A stretch of DNA of 6,655 nt from an uncultured Eubacteriales bacterium (GCA_900553025.1 USBT01000051.1:1-6655), one strand, 5' to 3'; shown: positions 1-5,810, counted from the stretch's first letter. Numbers and translations are program-made. Notes: generated by a model from the letters alone, not told the origin.

Positions 1-885
1 TCTTTCAATTACAAGCTGCATGAGCGATGGTGCATTGACACATCCTGAGACTCTATTGGCAATGGTAGCCGCTACAATAAACTCATCACTTTCATCTGAT
101 TCATCTTGAATTACTATATACCCTATACGTTCTCCCGGAAGAGATAGCGATTTGCTGTATGAATATGCAACTATTGTATTGTCATAATACTTTGTTACAT
201 ATGGAACGGGCTTATCCACATAAACAAGTTCTCTGTAAGGCTCATCAACAATGAGATATATGACCGATTTTAGCTCGCGCTGTTTTTCCTCTAGCGCTGT
301 TGCAATCGATTTGATGATGTCTTCTCCATAGATAACCCCTGTCGGATTATGGGGATTATTGATTATAACAGCCTTTGTCTTTGATGTTATAAGCTCCTTC
401 ATCTTCTCAACATCCGGCATAAAGTCTTCTTCGTTAGGTGGAACTACCACAAGCTTGCCATCATAATTGGCTACATAATTCCCATATTCAACAAAATAAG
501 GGGCAAATGTAAGAACTTCATCTCCAGGGTTAACCATTGTCTTCAGGCTAACGTTTAGCGCTGATCCTGCACCTACCACCATAATAATATTTTTTGCAGA
601 AAGCTTAGTTCCGTGAAGTCTATTCAGATGGTTTGCAATTGCGCTTCTTGTTCCCTCAAATCCAGCATTATTCATATATCCATGAACCTTGACAGGATCC
701 TCATTTTCGACAATATCAATTATGGCCTCTTTGACCTCAATTGGAGCAGGCACATTGGGGTTTCCGAGGCTGAAATCAAAAACCTTATCTTCACCATACT
801 TTGCCTTCATTTTAGCCCCCTCTTCAAACATAGCCCTTATCACAGAACTATTTTTAACAAGAGGTTCCATTTTATTTGAAATCAT
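1..885 (-). CDS. PLP-dependent aminotransferase, class I/II (partial, C-terminus off the left edge)
   Basis: Translating from ATG at 885 gives 295 open codons to the window edge; fold type I aminotransferases have about 390-400 residues, so about 100 C-terminal residues are missing. The protein begins MISNKMEPLVKNSSVIRAMF and has the family landmarks: SLGNPNVPAP (39-48), NNPHNPTG (176-183), DEPY (214-217, Asp to the pyridine nitrogen), and SYSKSLSLPGERIGY (242-256), in which Lys245 is the expected Schiff-base lysine and Arg253 binds the PLP phosphate. It would transfer an amino group to a 2-oxo acid in the cytoplasm. An AAGGGGG-type SD lies just upstream. It is the last visible gene after ptb-iorA-iorB, with a 155-nt gap. 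From this context I infer an aromatic or aspartate-like amino acid as substrate, supplying the 2-oxo acid for IorAB; the sequence alone does not fix specificity. The family is certain, the substrate is not. Confidence 0.9.
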   Translation of the reverse strand, partial: MISNKMEPLVKNSSVIRAMFEEGAKMKAKYGEDKVFDFSLGNPNVPAPIEVKEAIIDIVENEDPVKVHGYMNNAGFEGTRSAIANHLNRLHGTKLSAKNIIMVVGAGSALNVSLKTMVNPGDEVLTFAPYFVEYGNYVANYDGKLVVVPPNEEDFMPDVEKMKELITSKTKAVIINNPHNPTGVIYGEDIIKSIATALEEKQRELKSVIYLIVDEPYRELVYVDKPVPYVTKYYDNTIVAYSYSKSLSLPGERIGYIVIQDESDESDEFIVAATIANRVSGCVNAPSLMQLVIER

Positions 886-930
886 TTTTAGCCCCCTTCT
901 AATTCAATATTTTTGACTAGAATACTTGGT

Positions 931-1043
931 ATATTTTACGTCAAAGCCTTGGTAGTTGAAATATTGCTAATTGTTTTTTGAATAGATTATTTTGTGTCAA
1001 AGCTCTAGGATTTTAAGCATTGCGAATTGTATTTTGAGTGTCA
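931..1043. repeat. Degenerate ~56-bp direct repeat in the iorB-aminotransferase gap
   Basis: The 155-nt gap 886-1040 contains two diverged copies offset by 56 nt. TCAAAGC at 941 recurs at 997, and ATTGCTAATTGTTTTTTGA at 963 recurs as ATTGCGAATTGTATTTTGA at 1019. A third TCAAA begins at 1041 and overlaps the iorB stop codon. Read on the minus strand, each unit carries TTTGAC, which resembles a -35 box, but I find no well-spaced -10 after any of them. No ORF or strong terminator is visible, so the aminotransferase may be read from the ptb operon promoter. Confidence 0.55.
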
Positions 1044-1616
1044 AATAACTGAATCCATCCCTATTTTTAGTGCCTTAAGGTTCAATTCTACAAATTTTTC
1101 CTTGACATTATTTCTAATTATTGTTTCCCAGTCAATGTCTTCAAGTGACATAATCTTAATTATTGTCCCTAGCAAAATAACGTTAGTTGCCTTTGAATTT
1201 CCAAGCTCTCTTGCCAGTTTCGTAGCGTCTACAACAAAGGTTTTCTCTGCCGACCTCTTAATCTCGTCAATTACATCCTTCGCATAACTCTCAAGTCCTG
1301 TAGAAACCGTCATCGAAGGTATTTCGTAGTCATTCACTATCACCGTACCATTCGGCTTCATGTACGGCATTGCCCTAAGTGCTTCCATTTTTTCAAATGC
1401 CACTATCATATCAGCAGAGCCCTTTTCGATTATCGGAGATAAAACCTTTTCGCCGTATCGTACCTGTGAAATAACATCTCCACCACGCTGGCTCATCCCA
1501 TGGATTTCACTCATTTTAACATCAAAACCATGCTCCATAAGTCCTATGGTGAGCATCTTAGCAGCAAGGATCGTGCCCTGACCGCCAACACCTGTTAACA
1601 AAACATTTTTAGTCAT
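1041..1616 (-). CDS. iorB: Indolepyruvate ferredoxin oxidoreductase, beta subunit
   Basis: This 191-residue protein is of normal IorB length. It belongs to the gamma-type domain family of 2-oxoacid:ferredoxin oxidoreductases. It opens MTKNVLLTGVGGQGTILAAK, with the GVGGQG loop at residues 9-14, followed by SEIHGMSQRGG (36-46), a signature of this family. It acts with IorA in the cytoplasm to oxidatively decarboxylate aryl-pyruvates with ferredoxin as acceptor. An open frame extends 22 codons upstream to 1682, inside iorA, but the ATG at 1616 is chosen because GGAGGATGGA lies just before it and the protein then starts at the conserved beta strand. The iorA stop at 1630 is 13 nt upstream and abuts the SD (TAAGGAGGA), so translation is probably coupled and the two subunits made in equal amounts. 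No key residue looks missing. Confidence 0.93.
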   Translation of the reverse strand: MTKNVLLTGVGGQGTILAAKMLTIGLMEHGFDVKMSEIHGMSQRGGDVISQVRYGEKVLSPIIEKGSADMIVAFEKMEALRAMPYMKPNGTVIVNDYEIPSMTVSTGLESYAKDVIDEIKRSAEKTFVVDATKLARELGNSKATNVILLGTIIKIMSLEDIDWETIIRNNVKEKFVELNLKALKIGMDSVI

Positions 1617-1629
1617 TGCTCCATCCTCC

Positions 1630-3405
1630 TTATTTCTTCTTTTGAATTGCCTGAACTGGACAAACCTGCATGCAGACATCACATCCCACGCATGTATCAG
1701 GATTTATAAGCATTTTTCGTTTTTCGTCCTGAAATTCGAGCGATGGACAGCCTGTCTTCTGACATTTCCTGCATCCGATGCAAGCCTCCTGATTAACAAA
1801 ATTCTTTGTCGAGAACATGCCTTCAAATTCGTTTATATCTTCCTCTGAGAATTTCTTGAGTACGCATGGCCATCTTGTTATCAAAACTGAAGCCTCATCG
1901 ATTGCAATCAGCTCGTCAAGTGCTTTGTCAACAGCGTCAAGGTCGTTAGGGTCAACCACTCTAATATGTTTTATTCCCATAGCTCTTACAAGTGGTTCTA
2001 TCTGAATTTCACCTGCCGGCTCACCCTTTGCTGTAAACCCTGAGCCGGGATTATTTTGGTGTCCCGTCATAGCTGTAATTCTATTATCCAGAATCACGCT
2101 AATCGTCCTCGATTTATTATATACAGTATTCAAAAGTGAGTTTATACCGGTGTGGAAAAACGTTGAATCTCCGAGCACTGCAACAACCCTCTTATTTACA
2201 CCTGCCCTATCAAATGCCTGCTGTGCCCCGTGACCCACGGAGAAGCTCGCTCCCATACAGACGCAGCTATTCATAGCATTATATGGAGGTCCAGCAGCGA
2301 GGGTATAGCAGCCTATGTCGCCACTTATCATAATATCCTTCCTCTTACCAAGTCTGTAGAAGAATCCTCTATGAGGACATCCTGAGCATAGTGTCGGAGG
2401 CCTCTTGATTACTTTATCCTGAGCATATTCAACGCTTGGAAGTTCTTCTCCATTAAGGCACTTCCTCAATATGCCAGGAAGCATCTCTCCGTATGCTGGG
2501 AACAAATCCTTGCCGTGAGGCTTAAATCCGAGGCTGCGAACAAAATCTTCGATATATGGATCATCTTCTTCAACTATATAAACCTCGTCAACTGCATTGC
2601 AAAATTCCGTTATTTTCTTAGGCGGAAGCGGCCACGTAAATCCGAGTTTTAGATATGAAGCCTCCTCACCAAATACTTCTTTTGCATAATAATACGAAGG
2701 ACCTGAGGATATTATTCCAATTTTTTTGTCATTCATTTCAACCCTATTGAATGGGCAAGTTTCAGAAAACTCTCTCAGTTTTTCGGTTCTCTTCTCTATT
2801 TCAACCCTCAAAATTCTCGCATGAGCAGGAAGAGCAACATACTTCATGGGATTAGGCTCCCAAGGCTTCACTTCAACATCTTTACGCTCACCGAGCTCCA
2901 CTATTGATTTTGAGTGACATACACGCGTCACAAGTCTTATCATGAACAAAACATTATATTCCTCACTCAAATCAAACGCAGCCTTCATCATATCAAGACA
3001 TTCCTGACTATCAGCTGGTTCCATCATAGGAAATTTGCCGTGTTTTGCATAATTTCTATTATCTTGCTCATTCTGCGAAGAAAACATGCCTGGCTCGTCC
3101 GCACTTATCAAAACCGTTCCGCCGTTTACACCCATATATGCGTATGTCATAATAGGATCAGCAGCGACATTAACTCCGACATGCTTCATAGACGCCATTG
3201 ACCTTACACCCGCCATTGAAGCACCTATCGCTGACTCCATAGCAACCTTCTCATTCGGTGCCCATTCAGCATATATTTCCTCATATTTAGCTATATTTTC
3301 CAGAATTTCCGTGCTAGGCGTTCCGGGATAAGCAGATGCATGACGTACACCCGCTTCGTATGCTCCTCTAGCGATAGCTTCATTACCCGTCAAAAGCTTT
3401 TTCAT
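1630..3405 (-). CDS. iorA: Indolepyruvate ferredoxin oxidoreductase, alpha subunit
   Basis: This 591-residue protein is the catalytic subunit of the TPP-dependent oxidoreductase that converts indolepyruvate and other aryl-pyruvates plus CoA to aryl-acetyl-CoA, CO2 and reduced ferredoxin. The N-terminal pyrimidine-binding domain has GNEAIARGAYEAGV (7-20), YPGTPSTEI (26-34) and Glu57 in AMESAIGAS, the probable cofactor-activating Glu. CSGCPHR (340-346) precedes the TPP domain, where GDS (412-414) to Asn441 in LDNRITAMTGHQ is the Mg/TPP motif. The C-terminus is ferredoxin-like: Cys542, 545, 548 and 553 form the first 4Fe-4S set (CX2CX2CX4CP, the spacing usual in IorA) and Cys572, 575, 578 and 582 the second. 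AGGAGG precedes the ATG at 3405. It lies 72 nt downstream of ptb and immediately upstream of iorB. All expected cofactor residues are present, so it should be active; the true substrate range is inferred. Confidence 0.96.
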   Translation of the reverse strand: MKKLLTGNEAIARGAYEAGVRHASAYPGTPSTEILENIAKYEEIYAEWAPNEKVAMESAIGASMAGVRSMASMKHVGVNVAADPIMTYAYMGVNGGTVLISADEPGMFSSQNEQDNRNYAKHGKFPMMEPADSQECLDMMKAAFDLSEEYNVLFMIRLVTRVCHSKSIVELGERKDVEVKPWEPNPMKYVALPAHARILRVEIEKRTEKLREFSETCPFNRVEMNDKKIGIISSGPSYYYAKEVFGEEASYLKLGFTWPLPPKKITEFCNAVDEVYIVEEDDPYIEDFVRSLGFKPHGKDLFPAYGEMLPGILRKCLNGEELPSVEYAQDKVIKRPPTLCSGCPHRGFFYRLGKRKDIMISGDIGCYTLAAGPPYNAMNSCVCMGASFSVGHGAQQAFDRAGVNKRVVAVLGDSTFFHTGINSLLNTVYNKSRTISVILDNRITAMTGHQNNPGSGFTAKGEPAGEIQIEPLVRAMGIKHIRVVDPNDLDAVDKALDELIAIDEASVLITRWPCVLKKFSEEDINEFEGMFSTKNFVNQEACIGCRKCQKTGCPSLEFQDEKRKMLINPDTCVGCDVCMQVCPVQAIQKKK

Positions 3406-3439
3406 TGTGTCTAACCTCCTAACCTATAAATATTTTGTG

Positions 3440-3495
3440 GTAAAGTTATTTGATTATATCCGAGTTGTATTGTAAAGTTATTTGATTATATCCGA
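3440..3495. repeat. Perfect 24-nt direct repeat duplicating the 3' end of ptb
   Basis: Two identical 24-nt blocks, 3440-3463 and 3472-3495, are separated by 8 nt (period 32). The right copy holds the last codons of ptb (Ser-Asp-Ile-Ile-Lys and TAA, minus strand). The left copy repeats those codons and the stop in the spacer before iorA. Being perfect, it looks like a recent slippage-type duplication that lengthened the ptb-iorA spacer. Confidence 0.9.
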
Positions 3496-4386
3496 AATCA
3501 GACAGCATGCCACCAGTGCAAAATATTTTTCTTCGAAGGTAGCACTTCTGGAATTTAAAGCTATCGGACACTTCGCCCCCATGACAACACCAGCCATCTT
3601 GGCACCTCCAAAAAGCAGCATCCCCTTGACCATCATGTTACCTGCATTGATATTCGGTACAATAACTATATCAACATCACCAGCTACTGGACTTTCAAAT
3701 CCCTTTATCTCGGCAGCTTCCTTCTTAAATGCTATATCTGTTGATATCGGTCCTTCAACATAGCATTCTCCAAGCTCACCTCTCTCACAGGCCGCTTTCA
3801 GATTTGCCGCATCAACAGTTTCGGGCATCTTTGGATTTACAATCTCAAGAGCACATATCGCAGCAACCTTGGGCTTATCATAACCCATGTAATTGAACAT
3901 CCTAACGGCATTCTTTATCATCCCTTCCTTCTGCTCATATGTAGGATACATAATCATGCCACCATCGGTTACTCCCACAAGCTTGTGATAACCTGGTATT
4001 TCAAGCAGTGCGACATTTGACATCAAATTCCCTGTTGGAATGCCATATTCTTTATTCAGTACAGCCTTGAGTATAGTCTTGGTCTGCATCAAACCCTTTT
4101 GTAAAAAATCAGCCTTTCCATCTCTAACAAGTCTAACTGTTATTTCAGCAGATTCTTTCTCGTCAGTACAATTTATTACATTACCCGAAAAATCGTCTAT
4201 GCCGTGTTCATGTGCAATTTCCCTTATTTTGTTCTCATCACCAACTAAAATGTAATCAAGTAGACCATCTTCGTGTGCTTTGAAAACTGCCTCTAATGTA
4301 TGCCAATCATTAGCACAAGCTACTGCGACAATTTTTTTCGGTCTTTTTAGAACAAGCTTTTTTAACTCCTGAAAATTTCTAAGCAA
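3478..4386 (-). CDS. ptb: Phosphate butyryltransferase-type phosphotransacylase
   Basis: This 302-residue protein has the usual length for the Ptb family, which exchanges CoA and phosphate on short-chain acyl groups. Visible landmarks are VACANDWHTLEAV (22-34), ILVGDENKI (46-54), FLQKGLMQT (94-102), GNLMSNVALLE (119-129), VTDGGMIMYPT (139-149), EGPISTDIAF (211-220), KEAAEIKGF (222-230), SPVAGDVDI (232-240) and VPNINAGNMMVKGM (243-256). The start is TTG at 4386: an in-frame TAA lies two codons upstream, the first internal ATG is at residue 100, and GAGAGAGGTG sits 8 nt before the TTG. It heads the operon ptb-iorA-iorB-aminotransferase. By context its in vivo substrate may be an aryl-acetyl-CoA made by IorAB rather than butyryl-CoA; this is inference. 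No butyrate-kinase-like gene is in the window. The rare start codon may lower its translation relative to iorAB. Confidence 0.88.
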   Translation of the reverse strand: MLRNFQELKKLVLKRPKKIVAVACANDWHTLEAVFKAHEDGLLDYILVGDENKIREIAHEHGIDDFSGNVINCTDEKESAEITVRLVRDGKADFLQKGLMQTKTILKAVLNKEYGIPTGNLMSNVALLEIPGYHKLVGVTDGGMIMYPTYEQKEGMIKNAVRMFNYMGYDKPKVAAICALEIVNPKMPETVDAANLKAACERGELGECYVEGPISTDIAFKKEAAEIKGFESPVAGDVDIVIVPNINAGNMMVKGMLLFGGAKMAGVVMGAKCPIALNSRSATFEEKYFALVACCLISDIIK

Positions 4387-4449
4387 AGTTTAAACACCTC
4401 TCTCCCAACAAAATATCTTTTTTGCCTAAGAAAGCGACTTCGTGCGACA

Positions 4450-4529
4450 CACCTCGTCGACTAACAAAATGCTTGCAAACAAAACGCCTCGTCGATTAAC
4501 AAAATGATTGCAGATGAAACACCTCGTCA
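4450..4529. repeat. 35-bp tandem repeat (about 2.3 copies) in the ptb leader
   Basis: Units 4450-4484 and 4485-4519 match at 29 of 35 positions; a third copy starts at 4520 but only its first 9 nt (CACCTCGTC) match. On the minus (transcript) strand each unit contains GACGAGG(T/C)G, at an exact 35-nt spacing. The array lies inside the 5' untranslated leader between the ptb promoter and the ptb SD. The copies are contiguous with no spacers, so this is not a CRISPR array. Confidence 0.8.
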
Positions 4530-4571
4530 GGCAATGAAAATCCACATAATTATTAGCAAATATACATCTAT

Positions 4572-4600
4572 ATTTTAGTCCTTTCCCCTTAAAATGTCAA
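4572..4600 (-). promoter_or_regulatory. Sigma-A-type promoter of the ptb-iorAB operon
   Basis: On the minus strand, TTGACA (4600-4595, consensus -35) is followed after exactly 17 nt by TAAAAT (4577-4572, five of six -10 bases). Transcription should start near 4565, giving a leader of about 180 nt before the ptb TTG. The remainder of 4387-4830 holds this promoter, the tandem repeat, a dyad at 4624-4663 and a divergent promoter at 4698. Confidence 0.8.
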
Positions 4601-4623
4601 AGGTTTACGAACATTCAAATACC

Positions 4624-4663
4624 AAGGAGTAGCATTTTTATTGTCTATAGATAACGCTACCTT
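4624..4663. promoter_or_regulatory. Imperfect inverted repeat between two divergent promoters
   Basis: AAGG-AG-TAGC (4624-4633) is complementary to GCTACCTT (4656-4663) apart from a two-base bulge, and TTAT/ATAA pairs lie inside around the palindrome CTATAG (4645-4650). It lies upstream of both the ptb -35 (4600) and the plus-strand -35 (4698), so it is not in either predicted transcript. A DNA operator is the natural reading, but no regulator can be named. Confidence 0.35.
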
Positions 4664-4697
4664 TAAGAATACCCCGATAGGTTGTTAAAATCTAGAC

Positions 4698-4726
4698 TTG
4701 TCTTTTATTTTTTCATCTTTTATAAT
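4698..4726 (+). promoter_or_regulatory. Promoter of the plus-strand small-ORF unit
   Basis: TTGTCT (4698-4703, four of six consensus bases) lies 17 nt before a perfect TATAAT (4721-4726). The predicted start is near 4733, about 40 nt before the first SD/ATG. It is the only good plus-strand promoter I see and has no conventional gene to serve, which supports the small ORF downstream as real. Confidence 0.65.
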
Positions 4727-4771
4727 AATTATATGATTTTATTAATTTGTATTATCAAGGAGGGTGGTCCA

Positions 4772-4864
4772 ATGTACAATTAGATGTTTAAAGCCTATAT
4801 CTCGTACAAATTAAAAAGGGGTTTAACACAATGCAAAAAAATACAAAGTCAATCATACTTCTAA
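4772..4864 (+). other. Possible leader ORFs: three codons (M-Y-N) abutting a 26-codon ORF
   Basis: AAGGAGGG (4757-4764), the strongest SD in this unit, is 7 nt before ATG TAC AAT TAG (4772-4783). The next ATG follows that stop directly (4784) and opens a 26-codon ORF beginning MFKAYISYKLKRGL, ending with TAA at 4862-4864. That ORF overlaps the start of the 53-residue ORF (4831) in another frame. This layout could couple translation to the membrane peptide, as mok does for hok, or simply mark a poorly understood leader. Neither peptide is recognised. Confidence 0.3.
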
Positions 4865-4992
4865 TTATTATTCTGTTATTAACATTGCTTTCAAGTTTTT
4901 ATAAATTATTTGAAGGTTTAATATCAAAAAATATAATAATATGTTTGTGTATCTTTCTTTTGATTTTATTTTTTTATTTTAGAAAAAAATAA
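4831..4992 (+). CDS. 53-residue hydrophobic two-helix peptide; candidate type I toxin
   Basis: The ORF reads MQKNTKSIIL... and ends FFYFRKK, 53 residues. A basic N-terminus (Lys3, Lys6) leads into a hydrophobic stretch at 8-23 rich in Ile and Leu, a short polar turn with Lys25, Glu28 and Lys33 (about 24-34), a second hydrophobic stretch at about 35-50, and a basic tail RKK. An AAAAGGGG SD is 9 nt upstream of the ATG. A good promoter precedes it and a strong hairpin follows. I do not recognise the family. Small membrane peptides with basic tails are typical of type I toxins, and the opposing promoter at 5094-5122 fits that reading. A small secretion accessory protein or a spurious ORF in AT-rich DNA are alternatives: AT-rich sequence readily encodes Ile, Leu, Phe and Lys, so hydrophobicity alone is weak evidence. 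Confidence 0.5.
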   Translation: MQKNTKSIILLIIILLLTLLSSFYKLFEGLISKNIIICLCIFLLILFFYFRKK

Positions 4993-4996
4993 AATC
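4962..4996. repeat. Perfect 14-bp A/T inverted repeat spanning the small-ORF stop codon
   Basis: GATTTTATTTTTTT (4962-4975) is the exact reverse complement of AAAAAAATAAAATC (4983-4996), with a 7-nt loop. It covers the last codons and TAA of the 53-residue ORF. It could fold in the sense mRNA or in an antisense RNA, but follows no U-tract rule for a terminator. Confidence 0.6.
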
Positions 4997-5015
4997 CTAA
5001 TTGCATAAGTAAGGC

Positions 5016-5061
5016 AACCTACCACTAGTGGCATTTCGTGTGCTTCACTTCGTGGTAGGTT
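5016..5061 (+). terminator. Hairpin at the 3' end of the small-ORF unit
   Basis: AACCTACCAC (5016-5025) pairs perfectly with GTGGTAGGTT (5052-5061). Inside, AGTG (5027-5030) pairs with CACT (5046-5049) and GCA (5031-5033) with TGC (5041-5043), making a long stem-loop. The plus-strand tail is T-rich (TTTCTCGATTTT) but not a clean U-tract, so termination may be inefficient. The hairpin lies 23 nt after the ORF stop. The same stem would form in an RNA made from the opposing promoter at 5094-5122. Confidence 0.6.
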
Positions 5062-5087
5062 TCTCGATTTTAAAGCAGAAATTTACA
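5016..5087 (-). ncRNA. Predicted antisense RNA to the small-ORF transcript (3' end unknown)
   Basis: A minus-strand promoter at 5094-5122 should start RNA near 5087, which then crosses the 5016-5061 hairpin and would be complementary to the 3' part of the small-ORF mRNA. No SD-led ORF lies downstream of this promoter before the ptb promoter region. The minimal extent given is through the hairpin. I see no convincing terminator on this strand, so the RNA may run into the ORF 3' end or beyond. An antitoxin role is inference. Confidence 0.35.
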
Positions 5088-5093
5088 GACTAT

Positions 5094-5122
5094 TTTATAG
5101 CAAACGGAAAATGGTTTGTAAA
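5094..5122 (-). promoter_or_regulatory. Orphan minus-strand promoter facing the small-ORF unit
   Basis: On the minus strand, TTTACA (5122-5117, five of six -35 bases) is followed after exactly 17 nt by TATAAA (5099-5094, five of six -10 bases). It lies downstream of the hpf terminator, so it does not serve hpf, and the next minus-strand gene, ptb, has its own better promoter more than 450 nt on. Confidence 0.6.
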
Positions 5123-5148
5123 TTTTTCATCACTATATACCGTAGCAT

Positions 5149-5185
5149 AAAATACCGCAGAAAGCATTGATTCCTGCGGTATTTT
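5149..5185 (-). terminator. Intrinsic terminator of hpf, bidirectional in form
   Basis: AAAATACCGCAG (5149-5160) and CTGCGGTATTTT (5174-5185) are perfect reverse complements of 12 bp with a 13-nt loop. The GC-rich core flanked by A and T runs gives a U-run on both strands. It starts about 75 nt past the hpf stop, and could also catch readthrough from the plus-strand unit. The rest of 5186-5259 shows nothing. Confidence 0.85.
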
Positions 5186-5259
5186 GCTCTCTATTTTGTT
5201 GTCTAAAATGTATAAAAATTCAATCTGATTATATTAAACACTTAAGTATTACGATTCAT

Positions 5260-5787
5260 TCAATTTCTGGTTTCAAGAAGACCATAGTCCCCATCTTTTC
5301 TCTTATATAATACATTAACCGTTCCAGTATTTGCATCAAGATATACAAAGAACTGATGTCCGAGCATTTCCATTTGAAGGATTGCTTCTTCCTCATCCAT
5401 TGGTCTTAACTCGAAAACTTTCTTTTTAACAACTTCTCCCTGTTCTTCCTCTTCTTCAAATTCAGGTAGAAATTCAAATTTCAATGCCTTATTGTCATTG
5501 TAACGCTTCTGAAGTTTCCCTTTGAATTTTGACATTTGACTTGATAACTTATCAACCACAACATCGATAGAGTCATATATATCGTCTGAAATGTCCTCAG
5601 CACGGAAGATTGCACCCTTCGCCAAGATTGTTGCCTCAATTTTGTCGCGACCTGCAACGTGGGACAAAACAACGTTTGCAGTAATCTCATCGGAGAAATA
5701 CTTTCCAAGTTTGTCTAGCTTCTTCTCAATGGTTTCCTCAAGCTTGCCATAAGTCCTGTAATTTCTTCCTAAAATATTAACCTTCAT
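5260..5787 (-). CDS. hpf: Ribosome hibernation-promoting factor, long form
   Basis: This 175-residue protein matches the long HPF of Bacillota. Residues 1 to about 95 form the ribosome-binding domain (MKVNILGRNYRTYG start, KIEATILAKGAIFRAED at 49-65, RYNDNK at 95-100). An acidic linker follows (about 107-118, with EEEEE), then a C-terminal dimerisation domain from 121: KKKVFELRPMDEEEAILQME, LGHQFFVYLDANTG and VLYKRKDGDYGLLE. The N-domain occupies the mRNA/tRNA channel of the 30S subunit, and the C-domains of two copies pair to make silent 100S ribosomes in stationary phase or starvation. AAGGAGGTG is directly upstream of the ATG at 5787. It is monocistronic: its own promoter (5846-5874) and terminator (5149-5185) bracket it. 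No unusual residues were noticed. Confidence 0.96.
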   Translation of the reverse strand: MKVNILGRNYRTYGKLEETIEKKLDKLGKYFSDEITANVVLSHVAGRDKIEATILAKGAIFRAEDISDDIYDSIDVVVDKLSSQMSKFKGKLQKRYNDNKALKFEFLPEFEEEEEQGEVVKKKVFELRPMDEEEAILQMEMLGHQFFVYLDANTGTVNVLYKRKDGDYGLLETRN

Positions 5788-5810
5788 ACTGCACCTCCTT
5801 GATATACCTC

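Noticed and set aside
1617..1682. Longer iorB start at 1682.
   Set aside because: It would add 22 unrelated residues encoded within iorA; the SD and family N-terminus favour ATG at 1616.
3440..3475. TATAAT in the duplicated block as a promoter for iorA.
   Set aside because: No acceptable -35 at 16-18 nt and no extended -10; it is explained as a copy of the ptb 3' codons.
613..3763. Plus-strand open frames of 60-95 codons opposite the aminotransferase, iorB, iorA and ptb.
   Set aside because: They lie antisense to well-supported genes, show no family motifs, and I saw no promoter or SD for them.
4450..4529. Possible CRISPR array from the regular 35-nt periodicity.
   Set aside because: The copies are contiguous and diverged, with no spacers between repeats and no cas genes in the window.
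4527..4547. Minus-strand mini-ORF M-W-I-F-I-A near the start of the ptb leader, containing Trp and Phe like an attenuation leader peptide.
   Set aside because: No SD precedes its ATG, only two aromatic residues are present, and no terminator/antiterminator pair follows.
4966..5034. Minus-strand 22-codon ORF starting M-P-L-V-V-G and ending K-I-K-K inside the predicted antisense RNA.
   Set aside because: No SD, and its start codon lies inside the loop region of the 5016-5061 hairpin.
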